From positions 3,968,001 through 4,032,000 of the forward strand of contig OW818681.1 of the NCBI GenBank assembly GCA_942493075.1: DNA of 64,000 nucleotides. Direction: 5' to 3'. The stretch is from JBBQYD01 sp942493075 (lineage in GTDB: Bacteria > Verrucomicrobiota > Verrucomicrobiia > Limisphaerales > UBA8199). The position numbers and the translations under genes were made by a program. The notes below the pieces were generated by a model. That model did no database searches. It saw only the letters and a list, made by a program, of their open reading frames with translations, and was not told the DNA's origin. Position 1 is the stretch's first letter; the number at the start of each line of letters is the position of its first letter. Positions 18,298 through 25,255 of this stretch are shown here, in pieces.

Positions 18298-19875
18298 TCA
18301 CTTTGTTTTGGGATTTGAGAGAGATTTCACTTTGGTCCGGAAGCCGAGTCTGCGCATAGAGTTTGCAGCCCAATCTGCGAAGGGAAACCCGAGAAGCCAA
18401 CTCAGGCATGTGCCGACCGGAGCTTTGAGTGGCTCTGCAAACGGCCAAAACTTAACGCGCGGTTTCCACTGCTCAATTCTTCCCCTCCGCGCCTTCAACT
18501 TCTCGGGGCGAAACAACCCCCAGAAGAAGTGGCGAATGAAGCTAGATGGAAGGAGGATTACGCCATAGATAGCCACACACCAGAATGCAAACTCGATCAA
18601 TTTGCCCTCGATTAGAGCCTTAAATCGCTGACGTAGGTCGAATAACCAAATGAGAAAGGAGCATAGGGGTCTCCGATGCAACTCAGCTTCTGACGCCGCA
18701 ATTGAAACGTCTATTTGCTGGATCACTTCACCTAAACGCAGTGTGGACGTGTCCGGCGTTATGTTGTCGCCCGCCGCTCTGAGATTCGAAAGCTGGTTTC
18801 GAACTGCGTGCAGTTTCGGGAGAATGCGCCAACATAGCTCCAGCCCGCCAAGTTCGCTCTGATGGTTTGGTAAATCCGCTGCAATCATCCCGAAAGCGTC
18901 CGCTGCGACTGCAAACTGCCCCGGGTCTGTTGTCTTACCCAACAGCAGAGTTGCGAGCATGGCAATAGCAGAACGAGCCTGATACCCCATCCTGCCCAAG
19001 GCGCGGATGCATGTGAGCTTCAAATCGCGCTCACCGCTAAATGCAGCGACCTCTTTTAAAGCACCAACGGTAGATTTCGCGGCGATGGGACCAAGTTGTC
19101 CGATCGATTCTGCGACGACAGTGCGCAGTTCCGACGATTCGCGTGCGTCCGTCAAGACTCCGACCAAGGCGCCAAGGCCGTCTTTTGCCATCGGCCCCAA
19201 CCGTCCAAGTGATCTCGCCACATCCGTACGGACGCCCTGGTGATCGGTCCGGTCTGTCAGCACACGGCTAAGCACAGGAACCTCGGACAACGCCGACTCG
19301 CTGATCGAACCAAGTGCGTGCGCGGCCAGCCTGCGACAGTATTCACAATCCTGCTTATCCGAAAGGATGCCGCTCAGAACCAGGCTTGATCGTGCGGCTA
19401 CGCTTCCTAGGTCATCAATTCTTCGAAGCGCGTTGTGGCGATCAATGTGGCTTTCGTTAGATGGGGCAGTCTTTGCGGATGCCGTGGCGATTGCCGCGTC
19501 CAGTGAAGGCACTTGAGCACTGACGCAGACAACGAGCAGCTTGGGAATTACCAACCACCCGAAGAGGCGAAGCAAGCCGCCAGCAAGGCGGTTCAATCCG
19601 ACGCTATGACCTATGCCTCTTGAGGGAACCGCTTGTTTGAGCCGAAACCCAAGGACCCCGAATAATTCATTGACCGAAGTGCGCAGCATGCGAATCCAAG
19701 AGGGATCACACCTTGCCGAATGAAGTAACTTTACGCACTCAAGAAGGCACGACTCAGATCGATCATGTCCGCAGTGAAGTGCTCCCCAAAAATCCGACCA
19801 GCTCTCCGGGCCTGCCAGGAAATGTTCTGCCATCCCGCAACTCGCGGATCGGAATAGTATAATTTCTTCGTGCAC
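18298..19875 (-). CDS. HEAT-repeat protein with C-terminal hydrophobic segment
   Basis: Up to 525 residues. The middle (about residues 150-330) is a run of HEAT/armadillo-type helical repeats with 'RRLAAHALGSI', 'RTDVARSLGRLGP', 'RTVVAESIGQLGP' and 'LTCIRALGRMG' units. Near residue 440 is a strongly hydrophobic stretch (FAFWCVAIYGVILLPSSFI), followed by a basic Trp-rich tail, suggesting membrane association. The N-terminal 100 residues look poorly conserved in style and the start is doubtful: ATG codons occur at 19875, 19833 and 19690, and a TTG at 19575 would give a good signal peptide (MLRLFGWLVIPKLLVVCVSA). The next gene begins 4 bases downstream. HEAT proteins usually act as protein-binding scaffolds; no partner domain (NTPase, nuclease) is present. 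Confidence 0.7.
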   Translation of the reverse strand: MHEEIILFRSASCGMAEHFLAGPESWSDFWGALHCGHDRSESCLLECVKLLHSARCDPSWIRMLRTSVNELFGVLGFRLKQAVPSRGIGHSVGLNRLAGGLLRLFGWLVIPKLLVVCVSAQVPSLDAAIATASAKTAPSNESHIDRHNALRRIDDLGSVAARSSLVLSGILSDKQDCEYCRRLAAHALGSISESALSEVPVLSRVLTDRTDHQGVRTDVARSLGRLGPMAKDGLGALVGVLTDARESSELRTVVAESIGQLGPIAAKSTVGALKEVAAFSGERDLKLTCIRALGRMGYQARSAIAMLATLLLGKTTDPGQFAVAADAFGMIAADLPNHQSELGGLELCWRILPKLHAVRNQLSNLRAAGDNITPDTSTLRLGEVIQQIDVSIAASEAELHRRPLCSFLIWLFDLRQRFKALIEGKLIEFAFWCVAIYGVILLPSSFIRHFFWGLFRPEKLKARRGRIEQWKPRVKFWPFAEPLKAPVGTCLSWLLGFPFADWAANSMRRLGFRTKVKSLSNPKTK

Positions 19876-20336
19876 AACTATCAGCGAGGGCTCATGCTGA
19901 TTCTCTCGTGCTAGCGCTTGATTGTCAACGCTCCTTATTTGTCGTGTGTTAATCCGGCGACGGAGACGTAGCTCTGCCTCAACTCAGGAATCTTCGTTAA
20001 CCTGAAGCTTGTTGACCAGCTTGGATGGCAGTTGCTGATCGGGCCATTCCAAGAGCGTGGGCGAAAGCTGTCCACAGCTTGGCCCCAACAAGTGCCTGGT
20101 ACGCAGCGCAGTTTCTTCATCGGGCGTTTGCAATGCTGTGGCTGACCTGCCCTATGTCTCAAATGGCTTCCTTGAAAATCAAAATATATCGTTTTAACTT
20201 TCCAGGACATCAACCAGCCCGTTGCCTGTCAGGCCTTTCCGTGCCTGAAAGAGCCGGTGTTTCCGCCCAAATCGCGCCGTTTCAGGGTAAGCAAGGATGA
20301 GCCGAGTGTTACCTCTGGTACTCAGGCACAACCCTC
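19876..20336. other. Intergenic stretch without recognisable gene
   Basis: About 460 bases between the HEAT gene and the repeat cluster. Short open frames exist on both strands but none has a convincing start, composition or family resemblance. I see nothing supportable in it. Confidence 0.6.
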
Positions 20337-20429
20337 TTCAGGGTTGTAACTCCATGGGGAAACCGGACCCAGGGTAGGTCGTTCCGGCCTTCGCTACGCT
20401 TCGGGCCGGAACCGACCAACCGCTGGGCT
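20337..20429 (+). repeat. Dispersed 93-bp hairpin repeat, copy A
   Basis: Begins TTCAGGGTTGTAA and ends CCGACCAACCGCTGGGCT. It matches copy B at 23121-23211 with one substitution near the left end and a few differences confined to the hairpin loop region. The centre folds into an imperfect hairpin (GGTCGTTCCGGCC against GGCCGGAACCGACC with one bulged base). It is a REP-like intergenic repeat. Confidence 0.85.
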
Positions 20430-20437
20430 ATGGGGCA

Positions 20438-20592
20438 CAGCCCCGTTGGGGCTGACTCGGGGGCCGACAGCACGAGTGTCTTTCAATCGACAACGCATCC
20501 GGGATCGACGCTCGTGCTTTGTGGCCCCCTTCCCAACACCAAGGGTGTTGCGTCACGAGGCCCAGGGTTGCGATGCTAGTCGCTAGCCTGGG
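20438..20592. repeat. Stack of four hairpins following repeat copy A
   Basis: Four inverted repeats lie head to tail: 20438-20454 (7-bp stem CAGCCCC/GGGGCTG, 3-base loop); 20459-20529 (outer arms GGGGGCC/GGCCCCC plus inner arms AGCACGAG/CTCGTGCT); 20534-20550 (CAACACC/GGTGTTG, 3-base loop); and 20561-20592 (CCCAGG/CCTGGG). Open frames across this region are therefore unlikely to be genes. Confidence 0.75.
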
Positions 20593-20645
20593 TAAGTTCC
20601 GCGTTTCTGCCAACCCCAACGCAGGTTGCGCCTCAAGCCTCAAGC

Positions 20646-21107
20646 TCATCGAGTGTTGCTGGAGTGTGCTGACCGTTTCCGGATTTGATTTTTCGGAAAG
20701 ACCTCTCGGCCAGCTTCGGTCGCTCGGGTGATCTTTCGTGTCCTGGCATCAATCCATGCTTCCCCTTTAAAATCGGAGGCAGGGTTTTCGATCGTCAGCT
20801 TGACTTCCTTGCCATCGATTTCTAATGCCACCAAACGGGCGGCAGTCGGGCTGATCCTGGTAGTCTCTTTGCAGGGCGAAAAAGCCCAGGTGCTAAAGAC
20901 CCTCCGAAGGTCAGTAAAGCGTTTAGCCCTGTCGGGCTCGTAGCCAGGAACCTCGGCCGTCAGCAGTTCACCCAGTTCCCTGCCGTCTTCAAACTCACGA
21001 ATGGCGGCGTCGATGTTGGTCGCGGGTGGGTTGTGAGCCAGGCTATCACACCAAAGTAGAAACCCGCCATTCAGCTTGCCGCCCTTGATGCCCGAATCTG
21101 TTTCCAC
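20646..21107 (-). CDS. Hypothetical protein, possibly the 3' part of a broken gene
   Basis: 153 residues from a GTG at 21107. No family recognised. It contains a beta-rich C-terminal part ('VALEIDGKEVKLTIENP..DFKGEAWIDARTRKITRATEAG') of the kind seen in secreted verrucomicrobial proteins, but no signal peptide. The reading frame extends upstream without interruption to the TAG at 21168-21170 that ends the preceding gene in the same frame, with plausible coding sequence in between ('AVWVGPEQEFYVETDSG'). It may therefore be the C-terminal half of one protein split by a nonsense mutation. If real as a separate gene, it lacks a recognisable ribosome-binding site. Confidence 0.5.
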   Translation of the reverse strand: METDSGIKGGKLNGGFLLWCDSLAHNPPATNIDAAIREFEDGRELGELLTAEVPGYEPDRAKRFTDLRRVFSTWAFSPCKETTRISPTAARLVALEIDGKEVKLTIENPASDFKGEAWIDARTRKITRATEAGREVFPKNQIRKRSAHSSNTR

Positions 21108-21167
21108 ATAGAACTCCTGCTCAGGTCCAACCCATACCGCCCGCGATTTAGGTGAGACGAATACCGT

Positions 21168-21803
21168 CTATGGAACAGTGCTCGTTCCGAAGGTGTCCGA
21201 GTATTCGAAGACGGCTTTCCTGGCAGCCACCTTCTCAGAGGTCTGGGTGGTGGCTGACAGCATTTCAACGGTGATTGGCGTCCAAGGTGAGTGGTGGACG
21301 CCTTTAAGTTTCATAGTGTGAGCCGTGGGCGACGGCACTTCTTTGGCAAGAGCTTGGACGTCGCTCAATTTTATTTCGTGCTGGATAATCGCCTCTCCCG
21401 GCGATTGAATGAGCGTTCCTTCCCAGACTAACAACCGGGACTCCAGCGCCTGTTTTTTTGAAACCTGAAATTCAAATGTAGTTCTCTGCTTCCCACTTTC
21501 TATGTTTGGCTTCCGATCACCACGTACGGGGACGGAATGTATCCGGTTGGTTCCTTCTCGAACATCCAGCAAGGCTCTCCATTGTAGCTCGGCGTGGGTT
21601 TCGAGCAGTCCCAAGGAAAACGAAACGAACTCTCCGTTTTCAGAGACGTTGACTTTAAGAGCTCCCGTCTGAACCCATTGCTTCAGATCCCGGCTATGAA
21701 TCTGAATGAGCGTGGTTAGCGCCCAACTCGCTCCCGAACTCAGAAGCGCCGCCAAAAACCAGAAGAGAAAGCGGAGCGCTCGTTTGTTTCGCGGTTTTTG
21801 CAT
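21168..21803 (-). CDS. Membrane-anchored/secreted hypothetical protein, possibly the 5' part of a broken gene
   Basis: 211 residues from ATG 21803 (217 from ATG 21821). Basic N-terminus then a hydrophobic segment (ALRFLFWFLAALLSSGASWAL), a signal peptide or anchor. The rest is beta-strand-rich and unrecognised. Its TAG stop (21168-21170) is in the same frame as the downstream 153-residue open frame, with no frame break between them; together they would make one protein of about 385 residues. The simplest reading is a recent nonsense mutation, but two overlapping-frame genes cannot be excluded. Confidence 0.55.
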   Translation of the reverse strand: MQKPRNKRALRFLFWFLAALLSSGASWALTTLIQIHSRDLKQWVQTGALKVNVSENGEFVSFSLGLLETHAELQWRALLDVREGTNRIHSVPVRGDRKPNIESGKQRTTFEFQVSKKQALESRLLVWEGTLIQSPGEAIIQHEIKLSDVQALAKEVPSPTAHTMKLKGVHHSPWTPITVEMLSATTQTSEKVAARKAVFEYSDTFGTSTVP

Positions 21804-22082
21804 GAAAGTCGACAACACCATTCATCATTGGGCTTTGGCAGTCAACAGCTTTCCCGATTCGATCAGCAGTTCTGCCCATGAACCTGATAGGGCCGATTTC
21901 GGTTCCAGCGCTCGGCGCAGTGTGACCGTGATGTTCTTTGGTGCGCTCGCAAGAGTGGCCCGCAATGAGATTGGTTCTGGCCGTCGACAGACGTGTTGTA
22001 TGGTGAGCTTTGCTTCCCGCTGGGCAGATTTGTCCCTGTTACGACGGTCGGGCACCGGGCGCTTGGAGCCACAAATGCGCTT

Positions 22083-22247
22083 ATGAAGACTTTCTCTGTG
22101 ATTAATACAAACGCTGCCGGAATCGATGTGGGCAGTGAAGATCTCTTTGTCTCCATTGCGGGTGATGAGCCGGTGGTTTTTGGAACGGTGACCGATGAGG
22201 TCTATCGTATGCGCGACTTCCCGGGGATTCGGCAGTGTCAAGAGTGA
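22083..22247 (+). pseudogene. Truncated IS110-family transposase (N-terminal fragment)
   Basis: From ATG 22083 the translation begins MKTFSVINTNAAGIDVGSED and continues 'LFVSIAGDEPVVFGTVTDEV', the typical start of IS110-type DEDD transposases, with the first catalytic Asp in GIDVGSE. Similarity stops after about 45 residues (near 22218) and the frame ends at 22245-22247, just inside a direct repeat (22228-22260). Normal IS110 transposases have roughly 300-450 residues, so this is a remnant with no activity expected. No inverted ends are expected, because IS110 elements lack them. Confidence 0.8.
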
Positions 22248-22260
22248 GGGCCGACACTCG
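22228..22260. repeat. Direct repeat, left copy
   Basis: 33 bases sharing the core AGTGTCAAGAGTGAGGGC with the copy at 22850-22881, in the same orientation 622 bases apart. It coincides with the point where the IS110 fragment ends. Possibly a recombination or insertion junction. Confidence 0.75.
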
Positions 22261-22529
22261 GTCGTCGGTTTAATGAGGTTCTGCTCCTGTTCTTCAGGTT
22301 TTTTCTTGGCTCCTTTGTTGTGAATACTCTGTTCCGATGAGAGCGACAAGACATTCTGAACAGAAGGGCGGCCAAGGTAACAAAGGCCTGATAACGCCCG
22401 AAACGGCAGAAAGGTCACGCAAAGACGCGGCGACGCAAAGAACGAAAACAGGAGAAGCCTTCAAACAATCGGATGATCTCCCCGTTGTTTCCTTGGTGTG
22501 AGAATCCCGGTTCCCGGCGCTCGTCAGAA

Positions 22530-22820
22530 TCATCTCCCAGATGGAGTGCCCACCCTTACAAAGCAAACCACGCGACTATGTTTCACATTATTGATCTTCA
22601 TGGTCAACATGGACATGGCATTTGTCGAGTAAACCTGCCCGGTTAAAGCCAATTGCAATCCCTTGCGGCTCAGTTTAACGTTTCGAAACTGCTGGTCGTT
22701 GCTGAGTATCTGTTCAATATGCTTGCTGTCGTTCCTACAAATGAATTCTGCGATGCCAAAATAAACAGCAGCGCTGAACAACAACACAAGAATGAGCGTG
22801 AATGGTCTTTTGCTCTTCAT
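22530..22820 (-). CDS. Small membrane-anchored hypothetical protein
   Basis: 96 residues. Basic N-terminus MKSKR followed by a hydrophobic segment (about 6-26) and a short soluble part ('QILSNDQQFRNVKLSRKGLQLALTG..') that weakly resembles a BON-type phospholipid-binding unit; this is a guess from pattern only. It lies alone between the two direct repeats at 22228 and 22850, so it may be the cargo of a small insertion. No ribosome-binding or promoter evidence is clear. It could equally be a truncated gene, since its C-terminus looks random. Confidence 0.45.
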   Translation of the reverse strand: MKSKRPFTLILVLLFSAAVYFGIAEFICRNDSKHIEQILSNDQQFRNVKLSRKGLQLALTGQVYSTNAMSMLTMKINNVKHSRVVCFVRVGTPSGR

Positions 22821-22849
22821 TTGGTCACCCCACCTTTATGACCCGGCTG

Positions 22850-22881
22850 TTCGGGAGTGTCAAGAGTGAGGGCGAAACTCG
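22850..22881. repeat. Direct repeat, right copy
   Basis: 32 bases, TTCGGGAGTGTCAAGAGTGA onward; differs from the left copy at 22228-22260 by two substitutions and one short gap. Confidence 0.75.
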
Positions 22882-22974
22882 ACTGATGGAGCATGGTGAT
22901 TGCCAAACCGCCCTGATGGTGCACTGACGCTTTAGATCAGTACTGTCTGTAGAGAGGATCCAAAGAAGAATTGC

Positions 22975-23024
22975 CCTTGGTTCATCGGGTTGGCGCTCCC
23001 TGGCGCCAACCCGATGAACCAGGG
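22975..23024. repeat. Near-perfect 22-bp inverted repeat (large hairpin)
   Basis: An 18-bp perfect stem, GGTTCATCGGGTTGGCGC against GCGCCAACCCGATGAACC, is extended by 4 more pairs (one G-T) around a 6-base loop. There is no T-run on either side. Such stability is far above chance for intergenic DNA; it could be a mobile-element end, a palindromic repeat or a strong RNA structure upstream of the DUF1080 gene. Confidence 0.85.
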
Positions 23025-23120
23025 TGGAATCAACAGGAGGGCGTGGCTACAAACAGTACGGATTTCGGTTCGGACAGCATGCCTGCCTTTGAATTGCAAA
23101 CCCCGCAGAGTGCTGAAGCC

Positions 23121-23211
23121 TTCAGGGTTGTAAATCCATGGGGAAACCGGACCCAGGGTAGGTCGTTCCGGCCTTCTACGCTTCGGCCTGGAACCGACCA
23201 ACCGCTGGGCT
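23121..23211 (+). repeat. Dispersed 93-bp hairpin repeat, copy B
   Basis: 91 bases, same orientation as copy A (20337-20429), nearly identical apart from small changes in the hairpin loop region. It ends 33 bases before the DUF1080 gene start, inside its likely leader. Direct copies A and B bracket a 2.7-kb segment holding the split gene and the IS110 remnant. Confidence 0.85.
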
Positions 23212-23244
23212 TGAAGATGAGTCTCCGATCTGGTAGAAAGCTTC

Positions 23245-23868
23245 ATGCGCTTCTTGAATAAACGCGGACTGCTCCTGGCGTGCTTGAGCCTGTTTACCCT
23301 CACGCTGCCAGTTTTCGCAGAGCCAGCACCAAAGCCGCTGTTCAACGGACGTGACCTGACGGGTTGGGTGGTTATGCACGCAGGCGAATGGACCGTTGAA
23401 GGGGGAGTCTTAACTGGCCGGAATGGCACCAATTGGACGACCAATCCCGAACATAGTGGCTCCTGGCTGCGAACTGAGAAGCCTTACGGTGATTTCGAAC
23501 TGGAACTCGATTACGCGATCAATGCCAAAGGCAACAGCGGGATTCTGTTCCGCTCGGCTCTCGAAAAGAACCCCTCCTTTACGGGATACGAAATGCAGAT
23601 CCTGGATGATGCAGGGCGGGAGCCGAAAAAGTTTACCACTGGGGCGCTTTATGACGTTGTTCCCGCATCTCGGAACATGTCGAAACCCGCCGGAGAATGG
23701 AACCATGTCAAAATCCATTGCGAGGGAAAACGCATCAAAGTGAATCTAAACGGGGTTGATGTAGTTGATTTTGACGGAGAGCGTTCACCTCAGGGATATA
23801 TCGGTCTGCAGAATCACGATACGAACGCAGTGGTGAGGTTTCGCAATATCAGGCTGACCGAAAAGTAG
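23245..23868 (+). CDS. Secreted DUF1080 (3-keto-disaccharide hydrolase domain) protein
   Basis: 207 residues: signal peptide (about 1-26, ending 'LPVFAEP') and one concanavalin-like beta-sandwich typical of DUF1080, with hallmarks 'LFNGRDLTGWVV', 'WTVEGGVLTG', 'YGDFELELDY', 'GNSGILFRS', 'GYEMQILDD', 'GALYDVVPA', 'GEWNHVKIHCEGKRIKV' and the closing 'GYIGLQNHD..VRFRNIRL'. Members act on 3-keto-glycosides or bind carbohydrates in the periplasm; for this protein the activity is inferred from family only. The upstream region carries repeat copy B. Its neighbours downstream are housekeeping, so it probably has its own promoter. Confidence 0.88.
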   Translation: MRFLNKRGLLLACLSLFTLTLPVFAEPAPKPLFNGRDLTGWVVMHAGEWTVEGGVLTGRNGTNWTTNPEHSGSWLRTEKPYGDFELELDYAINAKGNSGILFRSALEKNPSFTGYEMQILDDAGREPKKFTTGALYDVVPASRNMSKPAGEWNHVKIHCEGKRIKVNLNGVDVVDFDGERSPQGYIGLQNHDTNAVVRFRNIRLTEK

Positions 23869-24027
23869 GCTGAAGCCGATGCCGACTGATCGTCCGATGC
23901 GCCAGCGGACCTAGCTTTATCGTTAATTCTTTAAACTTTTCCTCCCATTGATGGAAGTTGCCCGGTCGTGCGTCGGTCTGCACACTTTGCTCTTCTTCCC
24001 TGGCCTGTTCCATTATACTGTGCCGCG

Positions 24028-24507
24028 ATGCGTACGGCGATTTACCCGGGCAGCTTTGATCCTGTTACCAACGGCCATCTGGACGTTCTCCAGCGGGCTA
24101 CCAAACTTTTTGACCGTGTCATTGTGGCAGTCGCGGTGAACGAGGATAAGCGCCCGCTCTTTTCAACCGAGGAGCGCAAACAAATGGTCAAACGCGCGGT
24201 GCAGCATCTGCCTGCGGTGAGTGTGGACTCGTTTGAAGGGTTGCTGGTTGATTACGCCGAGAGGAGGCGCGCCCAGGCGGTGGTGCGTGGGCTCCGGGCT
24301 GTGTCAGACTTTGAGTTTGAATTTCAACTGGCACTGATGAATCGTAAATTGAACGAGCGGATCGAAACAATTTTCATGATGCCCAAGGATACTTATACCT
24401 TTCTGAGCTCGCGGATTGTGAAAGAAATCGCGCGCCTCGGGGGGGATGTAAGCGCTTTTGTGCCACCGCACGTGCGCAAAGCGCTCCTGGCAAGGTGCAA
24501 GGTCTAG
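24028..24507 (+). CDS. coaD: Phosphopantetheine adenylyltransferase
   Basis: 159 residues, the usual CoaD length. The nucleotidyltransferase motif (MRTAIYPGSFDPVTNGHLDV, with G-H in 'NGHLD') sits at the N-terminus, followed by 'VVRGLRAVSDFEFEFQLALMNR' and the 'SSRIVKEIARLGGDV' signature near the C-terminus. It converts 4'-phosphopantetheine and ATP to dephospho-CoA, the penultimate CoA step. I chose ATG 24028 over an in-frame start 60 bases upstream because the family begins right at this Met. The next gene begins 17 bases after the stop, so coaD-yceD-rpmF-plsX-fabH probably forms one transcription unit. Confidence 0.96.
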   Translation: MRTAIYPGSFDPVTNGHLDVLQRATKLFDRVIVAVAVNEDKRPLFSTEERKQMVKRAVQHLPAVSVDSFEGLLVDYAERRRAQAVVRGLRAVSDFEFEFQLALMNRKLNERIETIFMMPKDTYTFLSSRIVKEIARLGGDVSAFVPPHVRKALLARCKV

Positions 24508-24524
24508 GTCCGCAGTTCTGTGTT

Positions 24525-25013
24525 ATGGCATTAATTGTTAATTTAAGGCATTTGGACGAGGGTGAACTGCACCTCAAAGGTGAACTGTCCCTTGAGGAAC
24601 TGGACATCGACATGCGGGACGAGGTCATTCAACTGCATACGCCGCCCAAGTATGACATTGAGGTGCAGGAAGTGGAGAATGGCCTCCTGGCACATGGCCG
24701 GGTGGATGTGACACTGTCTTGCGAATGTGTGCGTTGCCTTAAGAAGTTCGACTACCCGATACGCCTGTCCCCATGGGCAGCGCATTTGATGTTTGATGGA
24801 GAAGAGCCTACCCCTGTGATAAATGATTGCGTGGACTTGACTCCCGCGATGCGGGAAGATATTCTCCTCGAGTTTCCGCAACATCCGTTGTGTGACCCTG
24901 AGTGCAGGGGCTTGCCCAAAACAACCGTTGGCAAGGCAAAAAATACCTCCGGCAAGGACGATGCCAATGGTGGGTCGTCGCCGTGGTCAGAGTTGAATAA
25001 GTTGAAGTTTTAA
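24525..25013 (+). CDS. yceD: DUF177/YceD family protein
   Basis: 162 residues. Matches the YceD/DUF177 family by its layout: an N-terminal beta part ('GELSLEEL'), 'VDVTLSCECVRCLKKF' with the paired cysteines, a second acidic part ('INDCVDLTPAMREDILLEFP') and a final 'PLCDPECRGL' cysteine pair, a likely metal site. The family is implicated in 23S rRNA accumulation and is nearly always beside rpmF, as here. A GTG at 24495 would extend it by 10 residues but overlaps coaD; ATG 24525 starts the conserved part. The stop is 15 bases before rpmF. Confidence 0.9.
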   Translation: MALIVNLRHLDEGELHLKGELSLEELDIDMRDEVIQLHTPPKYDIEVQEVENGLLAHGRVDVTLSCECVRCLKKFDYPIRLSPWAAHLMFDGEEPTPVINDCVDLTPAMREDILLEFPQHPLCDPECRGLPKTTVGKAKNTSGKDDANGGSSPWSELNKLKF

Positions 25014-25028
25014 TTTGAAATAGAGAAT

Positions 25029-25217
25029 ATGGGTGTCCCTAAGCGTAAACCTTCGAAGAGCCGGCAGCGCATGCGCCGGGCTTATAACAGCGTTCTGAAA
25101 CTGCCCCAATTGAGCAAGTGTCCTCAATGCGATGAGCCGTTTATTCCTCATCGGGTTTGTCCGGCCTGTGGATTTTATAACGGCCGCCAGGTCATTACCG
25201 TTACGGCTGGCGCTTAG
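25029..25217 (+). CDS. rpmF: 50S ribosomal protein L32
   Basis: 62 residues. Starts MGVPKRKPSKSRQRMRRA, the standard L32 N-terminus, and carries a four-cysteine zinc ribbon (C31, C34, C44, C47 in 'CPQCDEP..HRVCPACG'). It is the zinc-containing form of L32. Located between yceD and plsX, the classical bacterial context. Confidence 0.97.
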   Translation: MGVPKRKPSKSRQRMRRAYNSVLKLPQLSKCPQCDEPFIPHRVCPACGFYNGRQVITVTAGA

Positions 25218-25255
25218 CCGCTAGCCCGGCTCTAACGGGCCGAGCCTATCGCTTT

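Noticed and set aside
20337..20592. CRISPR-like array
   Set aside because: Repeats are unequal hairpins without regular spacers or cas genes; not a CRISPR.
20428..20731. Open frames of about 70 codons on both strands
   Set aside because: They run across the hairpin stack and repeat copy A; the composition is that of palindromic repeats, not coding.
22932..23444. 170-codon minus-strand open frame
   Set aside because: Crosses the large palindrome, repeat copy B and the start of the DUF1080 gene on the other strand; no family resemblance.
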